DNA of 64,000 nucleotides, taken from assembly GCA_002452815.1 (NCBI GenBank), contig DKFM01000001.1:1-64000 (forward strand), written 5' to 3'. Position 1 is the first letter of the stretch. The number at the start of each line of letters is the position of its first letter. Below are positions 7,307 through 18,022 of this stretch, piece by piece. The notes under the pieces were generated by a model. The model saw nothing but the letters and a program-made list of their open reading frames with translations, searched no databases and was not told where the DNA came from. A program made the translations under genes and the position numbers. Origin of the DNA: Rhodobacteraceae bacterium UBA6796 (GTDB lineage: Bacteria > Pseudomonadota > Alphaproteobacteria > Rhodobacterales > Rhodobacteraceae).

Positions 7307-9571
7307 ATGACCCGTTTTGCCGCCCCCATCGCCGAACAGATCTGGGATATGAAATATCGCCTCAAGGATGCCGAGGGCGCCCCTGTGGATCTGACGGTCG
7401 AAGACAGCTGGCGGCGCATCGCCCGTGCCCTGGCGGCCGTCGAGGCGGACCCGGCCCTGTGGGAAGAACGCTTCTATGGCGCGCTGGAAGATTTCAAGTA
7501 TCTGCCCGCCGGGCGGATCACGGCGGGGGCGGGCACCGGGCGTGCCGTCACGCTGTTCAACTGCTTCGTGATGGGCACGATCCCCGATTCGATGGGCGGC
7601 ATCTTCGACATGCTGAAGGAGGCCGCGCTGACGATGCAGCAAGGCGGCGGGATCGGCTATGACTTCTCGACCATCCGCCCGCGCGGCGCGGCGGTGCAGG
7701 GGGTTGCCGCGGATGCCTCGGGGCCGCTGTCGTTCATGGATGTCTGGGACGCGATGTGCCGCACGATCATGTCGGCGGGGTCGCGCCGCGGGGCAATGAT
7801 GGCCACGATGCGCTGCGATCACCCCGATATCGAGCAGTTCATCACCGCCAAGCAGGATTCGGCCCGGCTGCGGATGTTCAACCTGTCGGTGCTGGTGACT
7901 GACGCCTTCATGGAGGCGGTGAAAGCCGACGGCCCGTGGGAGCTGACCTTCGAAGGTCGCGTCTATCACACGCTCAACGCCCGCGATCTGTGGAACAAGA
8001 TCATGCGCGCGACCTATGATTACGCCGAGCCGGGCGTGATCTTCATCGACCGCATCAACAAGATGAACAACCTGAGCTATTGCGAGACGATCGCGGCGAC
8101 CAACCCCTGTGGCGAGCAGCCGCTGCCGCCCTATGGCGCCTGTCTGCTGGGCTCGGTCAACCTGGCGCGGCTGGTCACGAACCCGTTCACCGCGCAGGCC
8201 GAACTGGACCCCGCCGCGCTGGACGATCTGGTGCGTCTGGCGATCCGCATGATGGATAACGTCGTCGACGCCAGCCGCTTCCCGCTGCCGCAGCAGGCCG
8301 AAGAGGCCGCCAACAAGCGCCGGATCGGGCTGGGTGTCACCGGGCTGGCCGATGCGCTGCTGATGCTGGGGCTGAAATACGGCAGCGACGCGGCGGCGGC
8401 GCAGACCGAAGCCTGGATGAAGGCGATCGCGCGGGCGTCCTATCTGGCCTCGGTCGATCTGGCCCGCGAAAAAGGCGCCTTCCCGCTGTTTGACGCGGAA
8501 AAATACCTGGCCTCGGGCAACATGATGCAGATGGATGACGATGTGCGCGAGGCGATCCGCACCCACGGCATCCGCAACGCGCTGCTGACCTCGATCGCGC
8601 CCACCGGCACGATCAGCCTTTACGCGGGCAATGTCAGTTCCGGGATCGAGCCGGTCTTCGCCTATGCCTACACCCGCAAGGTGCTGCAAAAGGACGGCAG
8701 CCGGACCGAGGAAGAGGTCGTCGATTACGCCGTGCAGATGTGGCGTGACCTGAAGGGCGACGCGCCCTTGCCCGACTATTTCGTCAACGCGCAGACCCTG
8801 GCGCCGATGGCGCATGTGAAGATGCAGGCGGCGGCGCAGAAATGGATCGACAGCAGCATTTCCAAGACGATCAACTGCCCCGAGGACATCAGCTTTGATG
8901 ATTTCAAAGATGTCTACATGGCGGCCTGGGATCAGGGGTGCAAAGGCTGCACCACCTATCGGCCGAACGATGTGACCGGATCGGTCCTGTCGGTCAGCGA
9001 GAAATCCGAAAAGACCCCCGAAACCGATCAGGGCGCCGAAGTGGTTTACCTGACCGAGCCGCTGGACCGTCCCGCGGCGCTGGAAGGCTCGACCTACAAG
9101 ATCAAATGGCCGGGGTCGGAACACGCGATCTACATCACCGTGAATGACATCGTGCAGGCGGGGCATCGCCGCCCGTTCGAGGTGTTCATCAATTCGAAGA
9201 ACATGGAGCATTTCGCCTGGACCGTGGCCCTGACCCGGATGATCTCGGCCGTGTTCCGGCGCGGGGGCGATGTCAGCTTCGTCGTCGAAGAGCTGAAAGC
9301 CGTGTTCGATCCGCGCGGCGGGGCCTGGTTGCAGGGGCAATACATCCCCTCGATCCTTGCCGCGATCGGCGGGGTGATCGAACGCCACATGGTCGCGATC
9401 GGCTTCATCGAGGGCGAGGGGATGGGCCTGAAATCCGATCCCAAGGCCGAGGTCATGGTGATCGGCGAGGCCCCCCGCGGCCAGGCCTGCCCGGCCTGCG
9501 GCAGCTACGCGATGCGCAAGGTCGAAGGCTGCATGACCTGCGCCGACTGCGGCCACAGCAAATGCGGCTGA
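7307..9571 (+). CDS. nrdJ: Class II (adenosylcobalamin-dependent) ribonucleotide reductase
   Basis: NrdJ reduces ribonucleotides to deoxyribonucleotides using adenosylcobalamin as radical generator, with or without oxygen. The 754-aa protein has the thiyl-radical finger loop NPCGEQPLP (Cys268, Glu270), the redox Cys86 in TLFNCFVMG, QGGGIGYDFSTIRPRG, GSRRGAMMATMRCDHPDIE, and APTGTISLYAGNVSSGIEP. The C-terminus is a Cys-rich tail with CPACG, CMTCADCG and a final SKCG, serving zinc binding and re-reduction of the active site. The ATG at 7307 follows a GAAGGA Shine-Dalgarno. Upstream frame extension to 7196 crosses the leader hairpin and is rejected. It stands alone, with no nrdAB or nrdR beside it. 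Confidence 0.96.
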   Translation: MTRFAAPIAEQIWDMKYRLKDAEGAPVDLTVEDSWRRIARALAAVEADPALWEERFYGALEDFKYLPAGRITAGAGTGRAVTLFNCFVMGTIPDSMGGIFDMLKEAALTMQQGGGIGYDFSTIRPRGAAVQGVAADASGPLSFMDVWDAMCRTIMSAGSRRGAMMATMRCDHPDIEQFITAKQDSARLRMFNLSVLVTDAFMEAVKADGPWELTFEGRVYHTLNARDLWNKIMRATYDYAEPGVIFIDRINKMNNLSYCETIAATNPCGEQPLPPYGACLLGSVNLARLVTNPFTAQAELDPAALDDLVRLAIRMMDNVVDASRFPLPQQAEEAANKRRIGLGVTGLADALLMLGLKYGSDAAAAQTEAWMKAIARASYLASVDLAREKGAFPLFDAEKYLASGNMMQMDDDVREAIRTHGIRNALLTSIAPTGTISLYAGNVSSGIEPVFAYAYTRKVLQKDGSRTEEEVVDYAVQMWRDLKGDAPLPDYFVNAQTLAPMAHVKMQAAAQKWIDSSISKTINCPEDISFDDFKDVYMAAWDQGCKGCTTYRPNDVTGSVLSVSEKSEKTPETDQGAEVVYLTEPLDRPAALEGSTYKIKWPGSEHAIYITVNDIVQAGHRRPFEVFINSKNMEHFAWTVALTRMISAVFRRGGDVSFVVEELKAVFDPRGGAWLQGQYIPSILAAIGGVIERHMVAIGFIEGEGMGLKSDPKAEVMVIGEAPRGQACPACGSYAMRKVEGCMTCADCGHSKCG

Positions 9572-9651
9572 GGCCGGGACGAGGGTCTGTTTGCCCCACT
9601 ATAAATAGTCCATTTCCCGGGTGATTTGACCCTTCCGGCACGGACCAGATG

Positions 9652-9686
9652 ACCACCGGCTGCGCGGCAGTCGGTGGTTTCTTTTT
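9652..9686 (+). terminator. Rho-independent terminator
   Basis: A 12-bp stem (ACCACCGGCTGC, 9652-9663, with GCAGTCGGTGGT, 9667-9678, one G-U pair) closes a GCG loop and is followed by TTCTTTTT. It lies 80 bp after the nrdJ stop. It may end the nrdJ mRNA or a short RNA that starts within those 80 bp. Confidence 0.85.
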
Positions 9687-9810
9687 GGATCAATGCCTTG
9701 CGTGCGTGGCGGGGTTCGGGGCTCTGATCTGCCGTCCGGGCGTGAGGCCTGGCGAAGCCGATGATGGTGTGGTCCGGGGCAGATCATCACTGTTCGGTCA
9801 TGGGTGAGTC

Positions 9811-9847
9811 ATAATTAAATCTTATGAATTACAAGAATAAATGCAAT
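9811..9847. promoter_or_regulatory. Candidate OxyR-type operator upstream of katG
   Basis: Four tetranucleotides, ATAA (9811), TTAT (9822), AAGA (9833) and CAAT (9844), are spaced by exactly 7 bp each. This is the spacing of the E. coli OxyR site ATAG-N7-CTAT-N7-ATAG-N7-CTAT, and 10 of 16 half-site positions match. The element ends one base before the -35 hexamer, the position from which OxyR activates. The OxyR assignment is inference. Confidence 0.45.
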
Positions 9848-9876
9848 TTGGATTGATGATTTCGCTCTGTTAGAAC
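9848..9876 (+). promoter_or_regulatory. Candidate katG promoter
   Basis: TTGGAT (9848-9853) is followed by 17 bp and then TAGAAC (9871-9876). It directly adjoins the candidate OxyR operator. A start near 9883 would leave a leader of about 78 nt before katG. Confidence 0.45.
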
Positions 9877-9909
9877 GGTTTCAGGAACCAGCTTCCGCTC
9901 CTGGCATGA

Positions 9910-12135
<2,226 letters not shown>

Positions 12136-12155
12136 TCGTCAGGCCAGGGACAAGG

Positions 12156-12184
12156 GGCGCTCCGGGAAACCGGGGCGCCTTTTT
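12156..12184 (+). terminator. Rho-independent terminator of katG
   Basis: Stem GGCGCTCCGG (12156-12165) pairs with CCGGGGCGCC (12170-12179) with one wobble pair around a GAAA tetraloop, followed by five T. It lies 20 bp after the katG stop. Confidence 0.93.
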
Positions 12185-12580
12185 GCATTTTGACTGCATG
12201 CCGCGTGAACCCTGGGGGGCGGTTCGACAGCCCCGTTTGCAATGCTATTACGAACCTGCCCTGCCGCCGCTGCAAGTGACGCAAGGGCATGCAACCGGAG
12301 ATCCCTGGCCTTGCCCGGGGCTCGTGATCGCGCATGACGGGTAGTGATCCGCCAAGGCCATCGGTCCGCCCTTGAGGGTGATGTCAGCCGAAAAACCGCC
12401 AAAAAAACCGACGACCGCCCAGCCCCAGATCATGCGAAATCCAGAATTTCGTTGCGTTTCAAACGACATGCGCAGATGAATACAATTTTGTCATACTTTC
12501 GGGGGCTATGTGCATTAAGGTATTTAAATGGTAACGCGCAACAACCTGAGGATGTGAAGGCCGGATCGAGAATCGCCTGG
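12185..12580. other. Intergenic region katG-histidine kinase
   Basis: About 395 bp with no supported gene. The first 270 bp are GC-rich and contain only open frames without family character. The segment 12440-12530 is markedly AT-rich (TTGTCATACTTTC, TATTTAAATGG) and is the likely promoter region of the kinase gene, although I cannot place a convincing -35/-10 pair. If the kinase starts at 12476, part of this is coding. Confidence 0.5.
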
Positions 12581-13960
12581 ATGGAAGACAGCGCACTCAA
12601 AGCTGAATACGCTCGCGAGATCGAGCTGGCCGACGACCTGGAGAAAAACAGGCGCCGGCTGCTGGATTATGCGCATGTCGGACAGCAGCTGTTCATTCAG
12701 CGGGTGGTGATCTACACGACGGCAATCTTCCTGGCCGGGGCGTATTACAGCTGGCGGATAGCGGCGGGGTTCTACTTGCTGCTGGCCCTTTGCGAAACCT
12801 ACGACGCGCTGGTGTTTCGGGATATCGTCAGGCGCCAGACCTGGCGTCAAACGGACATCAGGCGGGCGATGCGCCGCGTTTACACGGGGACGATCCTCAG
12901 CGCGGTGACGGTTTCATTCTGCGCCACCTTCGTAGCCCTGCTGCAATCCAGCGCGTCGGGGCATTTCATGCCGATGTTCATGCTGGTTTCCGCAGCCATA
13001 TTCGCGGCGATGAACAACAACCAGTTCCTGCGCGTGCTGGGAATCCGGCTGTCGATCTACATTGTCGCCATCATCTTCATTCCGCTGAGCGATGTATGGC
13101 GCACGCGCGCGCCGCTGTCCTCGGAGGTGTGGCTGCATCTGTTTACGGTGTTGTTCGTGCTCGGGTTTCTTCTGGAACTCGCGCGGAACTTCCTGATCAG
13201 CTATTCCAACTCGTTGCAGAACCTCATGGATCTTGAGATGAAGCACGAGCAGACGAAAGCGGCCTACAAGGCCAAGACAGAGTTTCTTTCGACCGTCAGT
13301 CACGAGTTGCGCACGCCCATCACCTCGATCAAGGGGGCGCTCGAGATGATCAACGCCGGGGCCCTGGGCGCGGTACCAGAAAAGATGTCCATGGCGTTGC
13401 AGATCGCGGCCCGCAACACGCGGCGCCTGCAAAGTCTGGTCGAAGACCTGCTGCTGCTGCAAAGCGCCGAGGCCGGGAAGTTGAGCCTGCGGCTGGAAAG
13501 GCTGGATGCAGGCAAGTTCATTCAGGAAATTGCAGAGCGTTTCGCCCCCTATGCCGACAGCAAGGAGGTCGTGCTGCATGTGAATGCGGAGCCTGACACG
13601 CTCTGGTTCGAATGCGACGAAAAGCGGATGGATCAGGTCGTCACCAACCTTCTGTCGAATGCGGCGAAGTTCTCGAACCCCGGGGGCGTGGTCACGGTCT
13701 CGGTCCATGATCATGACGATCAGGTTGAAATTTCGGTCGTCGATGAAGGGCTGGGTATTCCGGCGGACAGCGGGGATCAGATCTTCGAAGAGTTCCGGCA
13801 GCTGGATTCCTCAAGCTCCCGGAATTACCAGGGAACGGGCCTGGGGCTGAGCATCGCCAAACGGATCGTCGAGGCGCATGGCGGCCAGATCGGCTATGAA
13901 AGCGAGGTCGGTGTGGGGTCGACCTTTCATGTGCGCCTGAAAAAGGCCCCGGCGCCTTAA
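12581..13960 (+). CDS. Membrane-bound sensor histidine kinase (orphan)
   Basis: A 459-aa two-component kinase. A short N-terminal helix is followed by six predicted membrane segments (about residues 37-57, 62-80, 99-121, 129-145, 154-172 and 183-205), with no obvious periplasmic sensor domain. Then comes a coiled linker, the H-box FLSTVSHELRTPITSIKGAL with phospho-acceptor His241, the N-box NLLSNAAKFS, and G-boxes DEGLGIP and GTGLGLSI of the HATPase. The six-helix input resembles MASE-type or 7TM-like sensors that read membrane or lipid signals. No response regulator is adjacent, so the partner is unknown. The start is uncertain: ATG 12476 is possible, but the intervening AT-rich DNA looks like promoter. 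Confidence 0.88.
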   Translation: MEDSALKAEYAREIELADDLEKNRRRLLDYAHVGQQLFIQRVVIYTTAIFLAGAYYSWRIAAGFYLLLALCETYDALVFRDIVRRQTWRQTDIRRAMRRVYTGTILSAVTVSFCATFVALLQSSASGHFMPMFMLVSAAIFAAMNNNQFLRVLGIRLSIYIVAIIFIPLSDVWRTRAPLSSEVWLHLFTVLFVLGFLLELARNFLISYSNSLQNLMDLEMKHEQTKAAYKAKTEFLSTVSHELRTPITSIKGALEMINAGALGAVPEKMSMALQIAARNTRRLQSLVEDLLLLQSAEAGKLSLRLERLDAGKFIQEIAERFAPYADSKEVVLHVNAEPDTLWFECDEKRMDQVVTNLLSNAAKFSNPGGVVTVSVHDHDDQVEISVVDEGLGIPADSGDQIFEEFRQLDSSSSRNYQGTGLGLSIAKRIVEAHGGQIGYESEVGVGSTFHVRLKKAPAP

Positions 13961-13983
13961 CCCTGCCTGCGCCGTCGTTGCGA

Positions 13984-14727
13984 TCATTCGAAGCGGGCGA
14001 ACAGGCGGCGGGTCAGGGCGCTGATCTGGGCGTGAAAGGCCAGCGCGATCAGCGTCACCACCGCGATGGTGGCAAAGCTCAGATCGGTGCGCATCCGGCC
14101 GTTGGCATGGATCATCACCGCACCCAGCCCGTCAGAGCCGCCGACCCATTCCCCGATGACCGCCCCAACCGGGGCATAGACGGCGGCCAGTCGCAGCCCG
14201 CTGCCCAGCATCGGCAGGGCCATCGGAATGCGGATATGCCACATTTCGCGCCAGCCGTTCGCCCCCATGGTGCGGGCCAGATCGCGACAGGCTGGCGTGG
14301 TTCGCGTCAGCCCGTCGAAGAACGCCGCCGCCACCGGGAAGAAACAGATCAGCGCGGTCACCACGATCTTCGGGGCCATGCCGAACCCGAGCCAGAGCGT
14401 CAGGATCGGGGCCAGCGCGAAGATCGGGATCACCTGCGAAATCAGCAGCACCGGGCGCAAGGCCCGCGCGCAGGGGGCATATCCCGCCATCAGCACCGCC
14501 AGCACCGCCCCGCCCGCCGCACCCAGCCCGAAGCCCGCGGCGATCTCGGCACAGGTGCGCAGCGCCGCCTGCGCCAGCAGCGCCTGATTGGACCAAAGTG
14601 CGGCGGCCACCGCGCCCGGCCCGGGCAGCAGGAAGGGCGGCAGCCCGGTCGCCACGATCAGCCCTTGCCACAGCAGCAGCCCGCCTGCGGCAAGGATCAG
14701 GGGCGTCACGATCCTTCGCGCGCTCAT
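13984..14727 (-). CDS. thiX: Thiamin-precursor ABC transporter permease ThiX
   Basis: An inner-membrane permease of the SsuC/TauC/ThiX class, 247 aa with about six helices. The cytoplasmic coupling loop that contacts the ATPase contains MGANGWREMWHIRIPMALP. It is the last gene of the TPP-riboswitch operon, overlapping the ATPase gene by four bases. Location in this operon, not sequence alone, points to a pyrimidine precursor of thiamin (HMP or formylaminopyrimidine) as substrate. Confidence 0.85.
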   Translation of the reverse strand: MSARRIVTPLILAAGGLLLWQGLIVATGLPPFLLPGPGAVAAALWSNQALLAQAALRTCAEIAAGFGLGAAGGAVLAVLMAGYAPCARALRPVLLISQVIPIFALAPILTLWLGFGMAPKIVVTALICFFPVAAAFFDGLTRTTPACRDLARTMGANGWREMWHIRIPMALPMLGSGLRLAAVYAPVGAVIGEWVGGSDGLGAVMIHANGRMRTDLSFATIAVVTLIALAFHAQISALTRRLFARFE

Positions 14728-15431
14728 GCCCCGGCCCCGGCGATCAGGCGCGACAAGAGCGCGCCCTGACAGGCCAGAACCGCAGGGTCGCCCGGTGGGC
14801 GCGGGGCGGGGCTGTCGGGGGCGCGGGCGTCGGACAGCCCGCTTTCGGTCAGCAGGTGGATCTGGTCGGACAGCCGTGCGGCCTCGGCCGGGTCATGGGT
14901 GACCATCAGCACGCTGCGCCCCCGCAACAGATCTGCGGCCAGATCCTGCATCGCCAGCCGCATCCGCGCATCAAGGGCCGAGAACGGTTCGTCCAGCAGC
15001 ACCAGCGCGCGATCCTCCATCAGTGTTCGGGCCAGCGCGACCCGCTGCCGCTGCCCGCCCGACAAGGCGGCGGGATATTTAGCGGCGTGATCGGTCAGCC
15101 CGGTGCGCCCTAGGATCGCGTCAAGCCGCGCGGTATCCGCCGCCTCGCCGCGCAGTCGCGCACCAAGCGCCGCGTTCTGGCGCACCGTCAGCCAGGGCAG
15201 AAGGCCCGGGTCCTGCGCCATCAGGGCGACGGGGGGGCGGTTGTCGATCCGGCCTTCGAACTGCCCGCCGATCGGCAGGCCCGCGATCAGCCGCAGCACC
15301 GTCGACTTGCCCACCCCCGACGGTCCTAGCAGCGCGGTCCATGTTCCCGCCCGCAGCGTCAGCCGGATCGGCGGGAACAGCACCTGTCCGCCGATGCGCA
15401 CCTGCCCCGACAGCACCACGGGCCGCATCAT
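14724..15431 (-). CDS. thiZ: Thiamin-precursor ABC transporter ATP-binding protein ThiZ
   Basis: A 235-aa ABC ATPase: Walker A GPSGVGKSTVL (about residue 36), Q-loop in ALMAQDPGLLPW, signature LSGGQRQRVALAR, Walker B ALVLLDEPFSALD, and switch His in MVTHDPAEAARL. It belongs to the nitrate/sulfonate/taurine importer group. It follows the binding-protein gene by 40 bp, the longest gap in the operon, and overlaps thiX by four bases. The C-terminal Pro/Asp-rich tail after residue 195 is not part of the core fold. Confidence 0.87.
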   Translation of the reverse strand: MMRPVVLSGQVRIGGQVLFPPIRLTLRAGTWTALLGPSGVGKSTVLRLIAGLPIGGQFEGRIDNRPPVALMAQDPGLLPWLTVRQNAALGARLRGEAADTARLDAILGRTGLTDHAAKYPAALSGGQRQRVALARTLMEDRALVLLDEPFSALDARMRLAMQDLAADLLRGRSVLMVTHDPAEAARLSDQIHLLTESGLSDARAPDSPAPRPPGDPAVLACQGALLSRLIAGAGA

Positions 15432-15471
15432 GCCGGCCAGAGGCCGAAGCAGCGGCCGTCGTTGGCGCCCC

Positions 15472-16440
15472 TCATTCCGCCGCCCCCGGGTCCAGCGCCA
15501 GTTGCGACACCGGCAGAACCGTGTCGATCAGCCCGGCCTCGTGCAGGAACGCCTCGAACCGCTCATAGCGGCCATGGTCCAGTGCCGCAGGGCTGTGGGC
15601 AAAGCGCGGCAGCGTGTCGGCCCAGGCCTGGGTGTTCAGCGCGTCACCCAGATCGGGCGCGGTGGCGGCAAAGCTGCGGAAGGCCGCATCCGGGTGGTTC
15701 ACCAGATACTGCGTGCCACGCTCGACCGCCGCCAGAAAACGGTTGATGCGGTCGCGCGCGGGGTTTGCCGGATCGGCCAGGCTGTCGGCATTGGCCACGA
15801 AGATCAGCTCGTCATAGGCGGGCAGGCCGGCCTCTTCAGGGAAGAAACAGCGCCCGTCGCCCCCCGCCAGCCGCATCTGCGTCAGCTCGAAATTGCGAAA
15901 GGCGCCGATCACCGCATCCACCTGCCCGGTCATCAGCGCGGGGGTGAGAGACCAGTTCACATTGACCATCTCGACATCGGCCATCGTCAGCCCGGCACTG
16001 CGCAGCATCGCCTCCATCATCGCGCCTTCGATGCCGGACACCGAATAGCCGATCTTGCGGCCCTTCAGATCGGACAGGTTTTGCACCGGGCCCTTGGCAT
16101 CGACCATCAGACAGTTGAGCGGTGTGGCCACCAGCGTGCCCACCCGCCGCAGCGGCAGGCCTTCATGCACCTGCAGATGCAGTTGCGGCTGATAGCTGAT
16201 CGCCAGATCGGCGCGCCCGGCGGCCACCAGCTTGGGCGGCTCGGCCGGATCGGCGGGGGCGATGATCTCGACCGCCAGCCCCTCGTCGGCAAAGAAGCCC
16301 TGTTCCTGCGCCAGAATGATCGGCGCATGATCGGGGTTCACATACCAGTCAAGCATCAGCGTCAGCTTGTCTTGCGCCTGCGCGGGCAGGGCGAGGGTCA
16401 GCGCGGCGGCAAAGGTCGCGGCGAGGCGGGGGAATGTCAT
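15472..16440 (-). CDS. thiY: Thiamin-precursor ABC transporter substrate-binding protein ThiY (NMT1/THI5-like)
   Basis: A 322-aa periplasmic binding protein with a Sec signal peptide (cleavage after ALPAQA, about residue 22). The NMT1/THI5-like domain starts with KLTLMLDWYVNPDHAPIILA, the signature of HMP/formylaminopyrimidine binders. ADLAISYQPQLHLQ and GYSVSGIEGAMMEAML are also typical. The ATG at 16440 overlaps the thiF stop. The longer frame would add a non-signal peptide. With thiX and thiZ it forms the importer that delivers the pyrimidine half of thiamin. No thiC for de novo pyrimidine synthesis is in this operon. Confidence 0.88.
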   Translation of the reverse strand: MTFPRLAATFAAALTLALPAQAQDKLTLMLDWYVNPDHAPIILAQEQGFFADEGLAVEIIAPADPAEPPKLVAAGRADLAISYQPQLHLQVHEGLPLRRVGTLVATPLNCLMVDAKGPVQNLSDLKGRKIGYSVSGIEGAMMEAMLRSAGLTMADVEMVNVNWSLTPALMTGQVDAVIGAFRNFELTQMRLAGGDGRCFFPEEAGLPAYDELIFVANADSLADPANPARDRINRFLAAVERGTQYLVNHPDAAFRSFAATAPDLGDALNTQAWADTLPRFAHSPAALDHGRYERFEAFLHEAGLIDTVLPVSQLALDPGAAE

Positions 16441-17429
16441 CGGATGTCTCCTGCAGGGATAAAGGGGGTGTCGGCCAGAAGGGCAATCTCGCCCGGCCAA
16501 TGGGGGCGCAGCCGGTCCGCCGCGCGCCAGGCGCGCAGCCCGGATTGGCAGACGAACACCGCCCGGTGGCCCGGCGCGGGGCGGGGGGCGTGCGGGCCGA
16601 TCTGCTCGATCGGCAGACGCAGGGCGGCGGGGGTTATAGGGACGGGGGCCTCGCCGCTGTCGCGCAGCTCGATCACCAGATCAGTCGCGCGCAGGTCTGA
16701 TTTCGCGATAAATCGGTGCGACGGGCCCTCGGGCTCGGGCGCGCTGTCGAAGCGGAAGCTGGCCGTGCGCGCGCCCGCCATGTCATAGCGCACAAGCTGC
16801 CCCAGCGGCGCGGGCGCAAGACCGATCAGCAACGACAGCGCCATCTGCGCCTGCAGCAGGCCGAACATCCCCACCACCGGCCCCAGCACGCCCGCGCTGG
16901 CGCAGGTGGCCTGGGTGTCGGGCAGGTCGGGGAATACCGCGCGCAGGCTGGGCGCGCCGCCGCAAAATCCGCCGACATAGCCCGCAAGCCCCAGCACCGA
17001 GGCCGAAATCAGCGGTTTGCCCAGGCTCAGGCAAATGTCCGACAGGGTATAGCTGACCGCGAAACTGTCGGCGCAATCCAGCACCAGATCGGCCGCGGCC
17101 ACCAGATCGGGCGCGGTGGCCGGGGTCAGCCATTCCACCCGAGGCGCGACCTGCACATCGGGATTGAGCGCGCGCACGAAGGCGGCGGCAGCTGTGGCCT
17201 TGGGTTGACCCGGAAAGGGGCCATAGATCGGCTGGCGGTGCAGGTTCGACAGCTCGACCCGGTCGGGGTCGACCACGGTCAGCCGCCCGATCCCCGCACC
17301 CGCCAGATATTGCACCACCGGCACGCCCAAGCCCCCGGCCCCCACCACCAGCACATGCGCGGCGGCGATCCGCGCCTGCCCGCTGGCGCCGACCTCGGGC
17401 AGGATCGTCTGGCGCGCATAGCGGCTCAT
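16437..17429 (-). CDS. thiF: ThiF adenylyltransferase fused to a rhodanese-like domain
   Basis: An E1-like enzyme that adenylates the ThiS C-terminal Gly-Gly so sulfur can be loaded for thiazole synthesis. The 330-aa protein has the ATP-binding VVGAGGLGVPVVQYLAGAG (residues about 28-46), VDPDRVELSNLHRQ with the key Arg, DCADSFAVSY, and CASAGVLGP, which carries the expected reactive Cys. The paired CxxC zinc cysteines of MoeB are not visible. The C-terminal 70 residues form a rhodanese-like unit with active-site motif CQSGLRA (Cys294), which could bring persulfide sulfur directly to ThiS and replace the ThiI rhodanese domain. It overlaps thiE and thiY by four bases each. Confidence 0.88.
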   Translation of the reverse strand: MSRYARQTILPEVGASGQARIAAAHVLVVGAGGLGVPVVQYLAGAGIGRLTVVDPDRVELSNLHRQPIYGPFPGQPKATAAAAFVRALNPDVQVAPRVEWLTPATAPDLVAAADLVLDCADSFAVSYTLSDICLSLGKPLISASVLGLAGYVGGFCGGAPSLRAVFPDLPDTQATCASAGVLGPVVGMFGLLQAQMALSLLIGLAPAPLGQLVRYDMAGARTASFRFDSAPEPEGPSHRFIAKSDLRATDLVIELRDSGEAPVPITPAALRLPIEQIGPHAPRPAPGHRAVFVCQSGLRAWRAADRLRPHWPGEIALLADTPFIPAGDIR

Positions 17430-18022
17430 GCGATCACCCGCAGCCAGTCGCGCACCCGCGCTTCGGGGTCGGGGGCGAGGGTGATGTCGGTCACGGCCGA
17501 GACCACATCGGCGCCCGCGGCAAAGGCCTGTTGCGCGCGATCAACCCGCAGCCCGCCGATGGCGACCAGGGGTATGCCCCCGATCCGCGCCTTCCACTCG
17601 GTCAGCTTTTCGACCCCCTGCTGATGCCATTTCATCTGCTTGAGGATCGTGGGCCAGACCGGGCCAAGCGCGATGTAATCGGGATGCAGCGCCAGCGCGC
17701 GGGCCAGCTCTGCCTCGTCATGGGTCGACAGGCCAAGCTTCAGCCCCGCCGCGCGGATCGCGCCCAGATCGGCGGTATCCAGATCCTCTTGCCCCAGATG
17801 CAGCCAGTCGCAGCCTTCCTCGATCGCCAGTTGCCAGTGGTCGTTCACCACCAGAATGGCCCCGGCGGCGCGGCACAGATCGCGCGCGCGGCGGATCTCG
17901 GCGCGCAGCTCGGGCAGGGGGCGGTCCTTGATCCGCAGCTGCACCAGCTTCACGCCCAGGGGCAACATCCGCGCGATCCAGTCGGCACTGTCGAAGATCG
18001 GGTAGAAACGCGGCAGGGTCAT
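17426..18022 (-). CDS. thiE: Thiamin-phosphate synthase ThiE
   Basis: Couples HMP pyrophosphate with the thiazole phosphate carboxylate to thiamin phosphate. The 198-aa TIM-barrel protein has [38 protein letters not shown] (the His-Leu-Gly-Gln core), [21 protein letters not shown] and PLVAIGGL, each at the family position. The ATG at 18022 overlaps the thiG stop by four bases and the gene's own stop overlaps the thiF start. Compared with B. subtilis ThiE the N-terminus is short, but all pyrophosphate ligands appear present. Confidence 0.94.
   Translation of the reverse strand: MTLPRFYPIFDSADWIARMLPLGVKLVQLRIKDRPLPELRAEIRRARDLCRAAGAILVVNDHWQLAIEEGCDWLHLGQEDLDTADLGAIRAAGLKLGLSTHDEAELARALALHPDYIALGPVWPTILKQMKWHQQGVEKLTEWKARIGGIPLVAIGGLRVDRAQQAFAAGADVVSAVTDITLAPDPEARVRDWLRVIA

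Noticed and set aside
7283..9556. Long minus-strand open frame (757 codons) antisense to nrdJ
   Set aside because: It is His/Arg/Gly-rich without domain motifs and mirrors a strong RNR gene. High GC makes such shadow frames common.
12248..12469. 73-codon minus-strand frame between katG and the histidine kinase
   Set aside because: A short hydrophobic N-terminal part looks protein-like, but there is no ribosome site and the C-terminal part is compositionally random. Not enough to call a gene.
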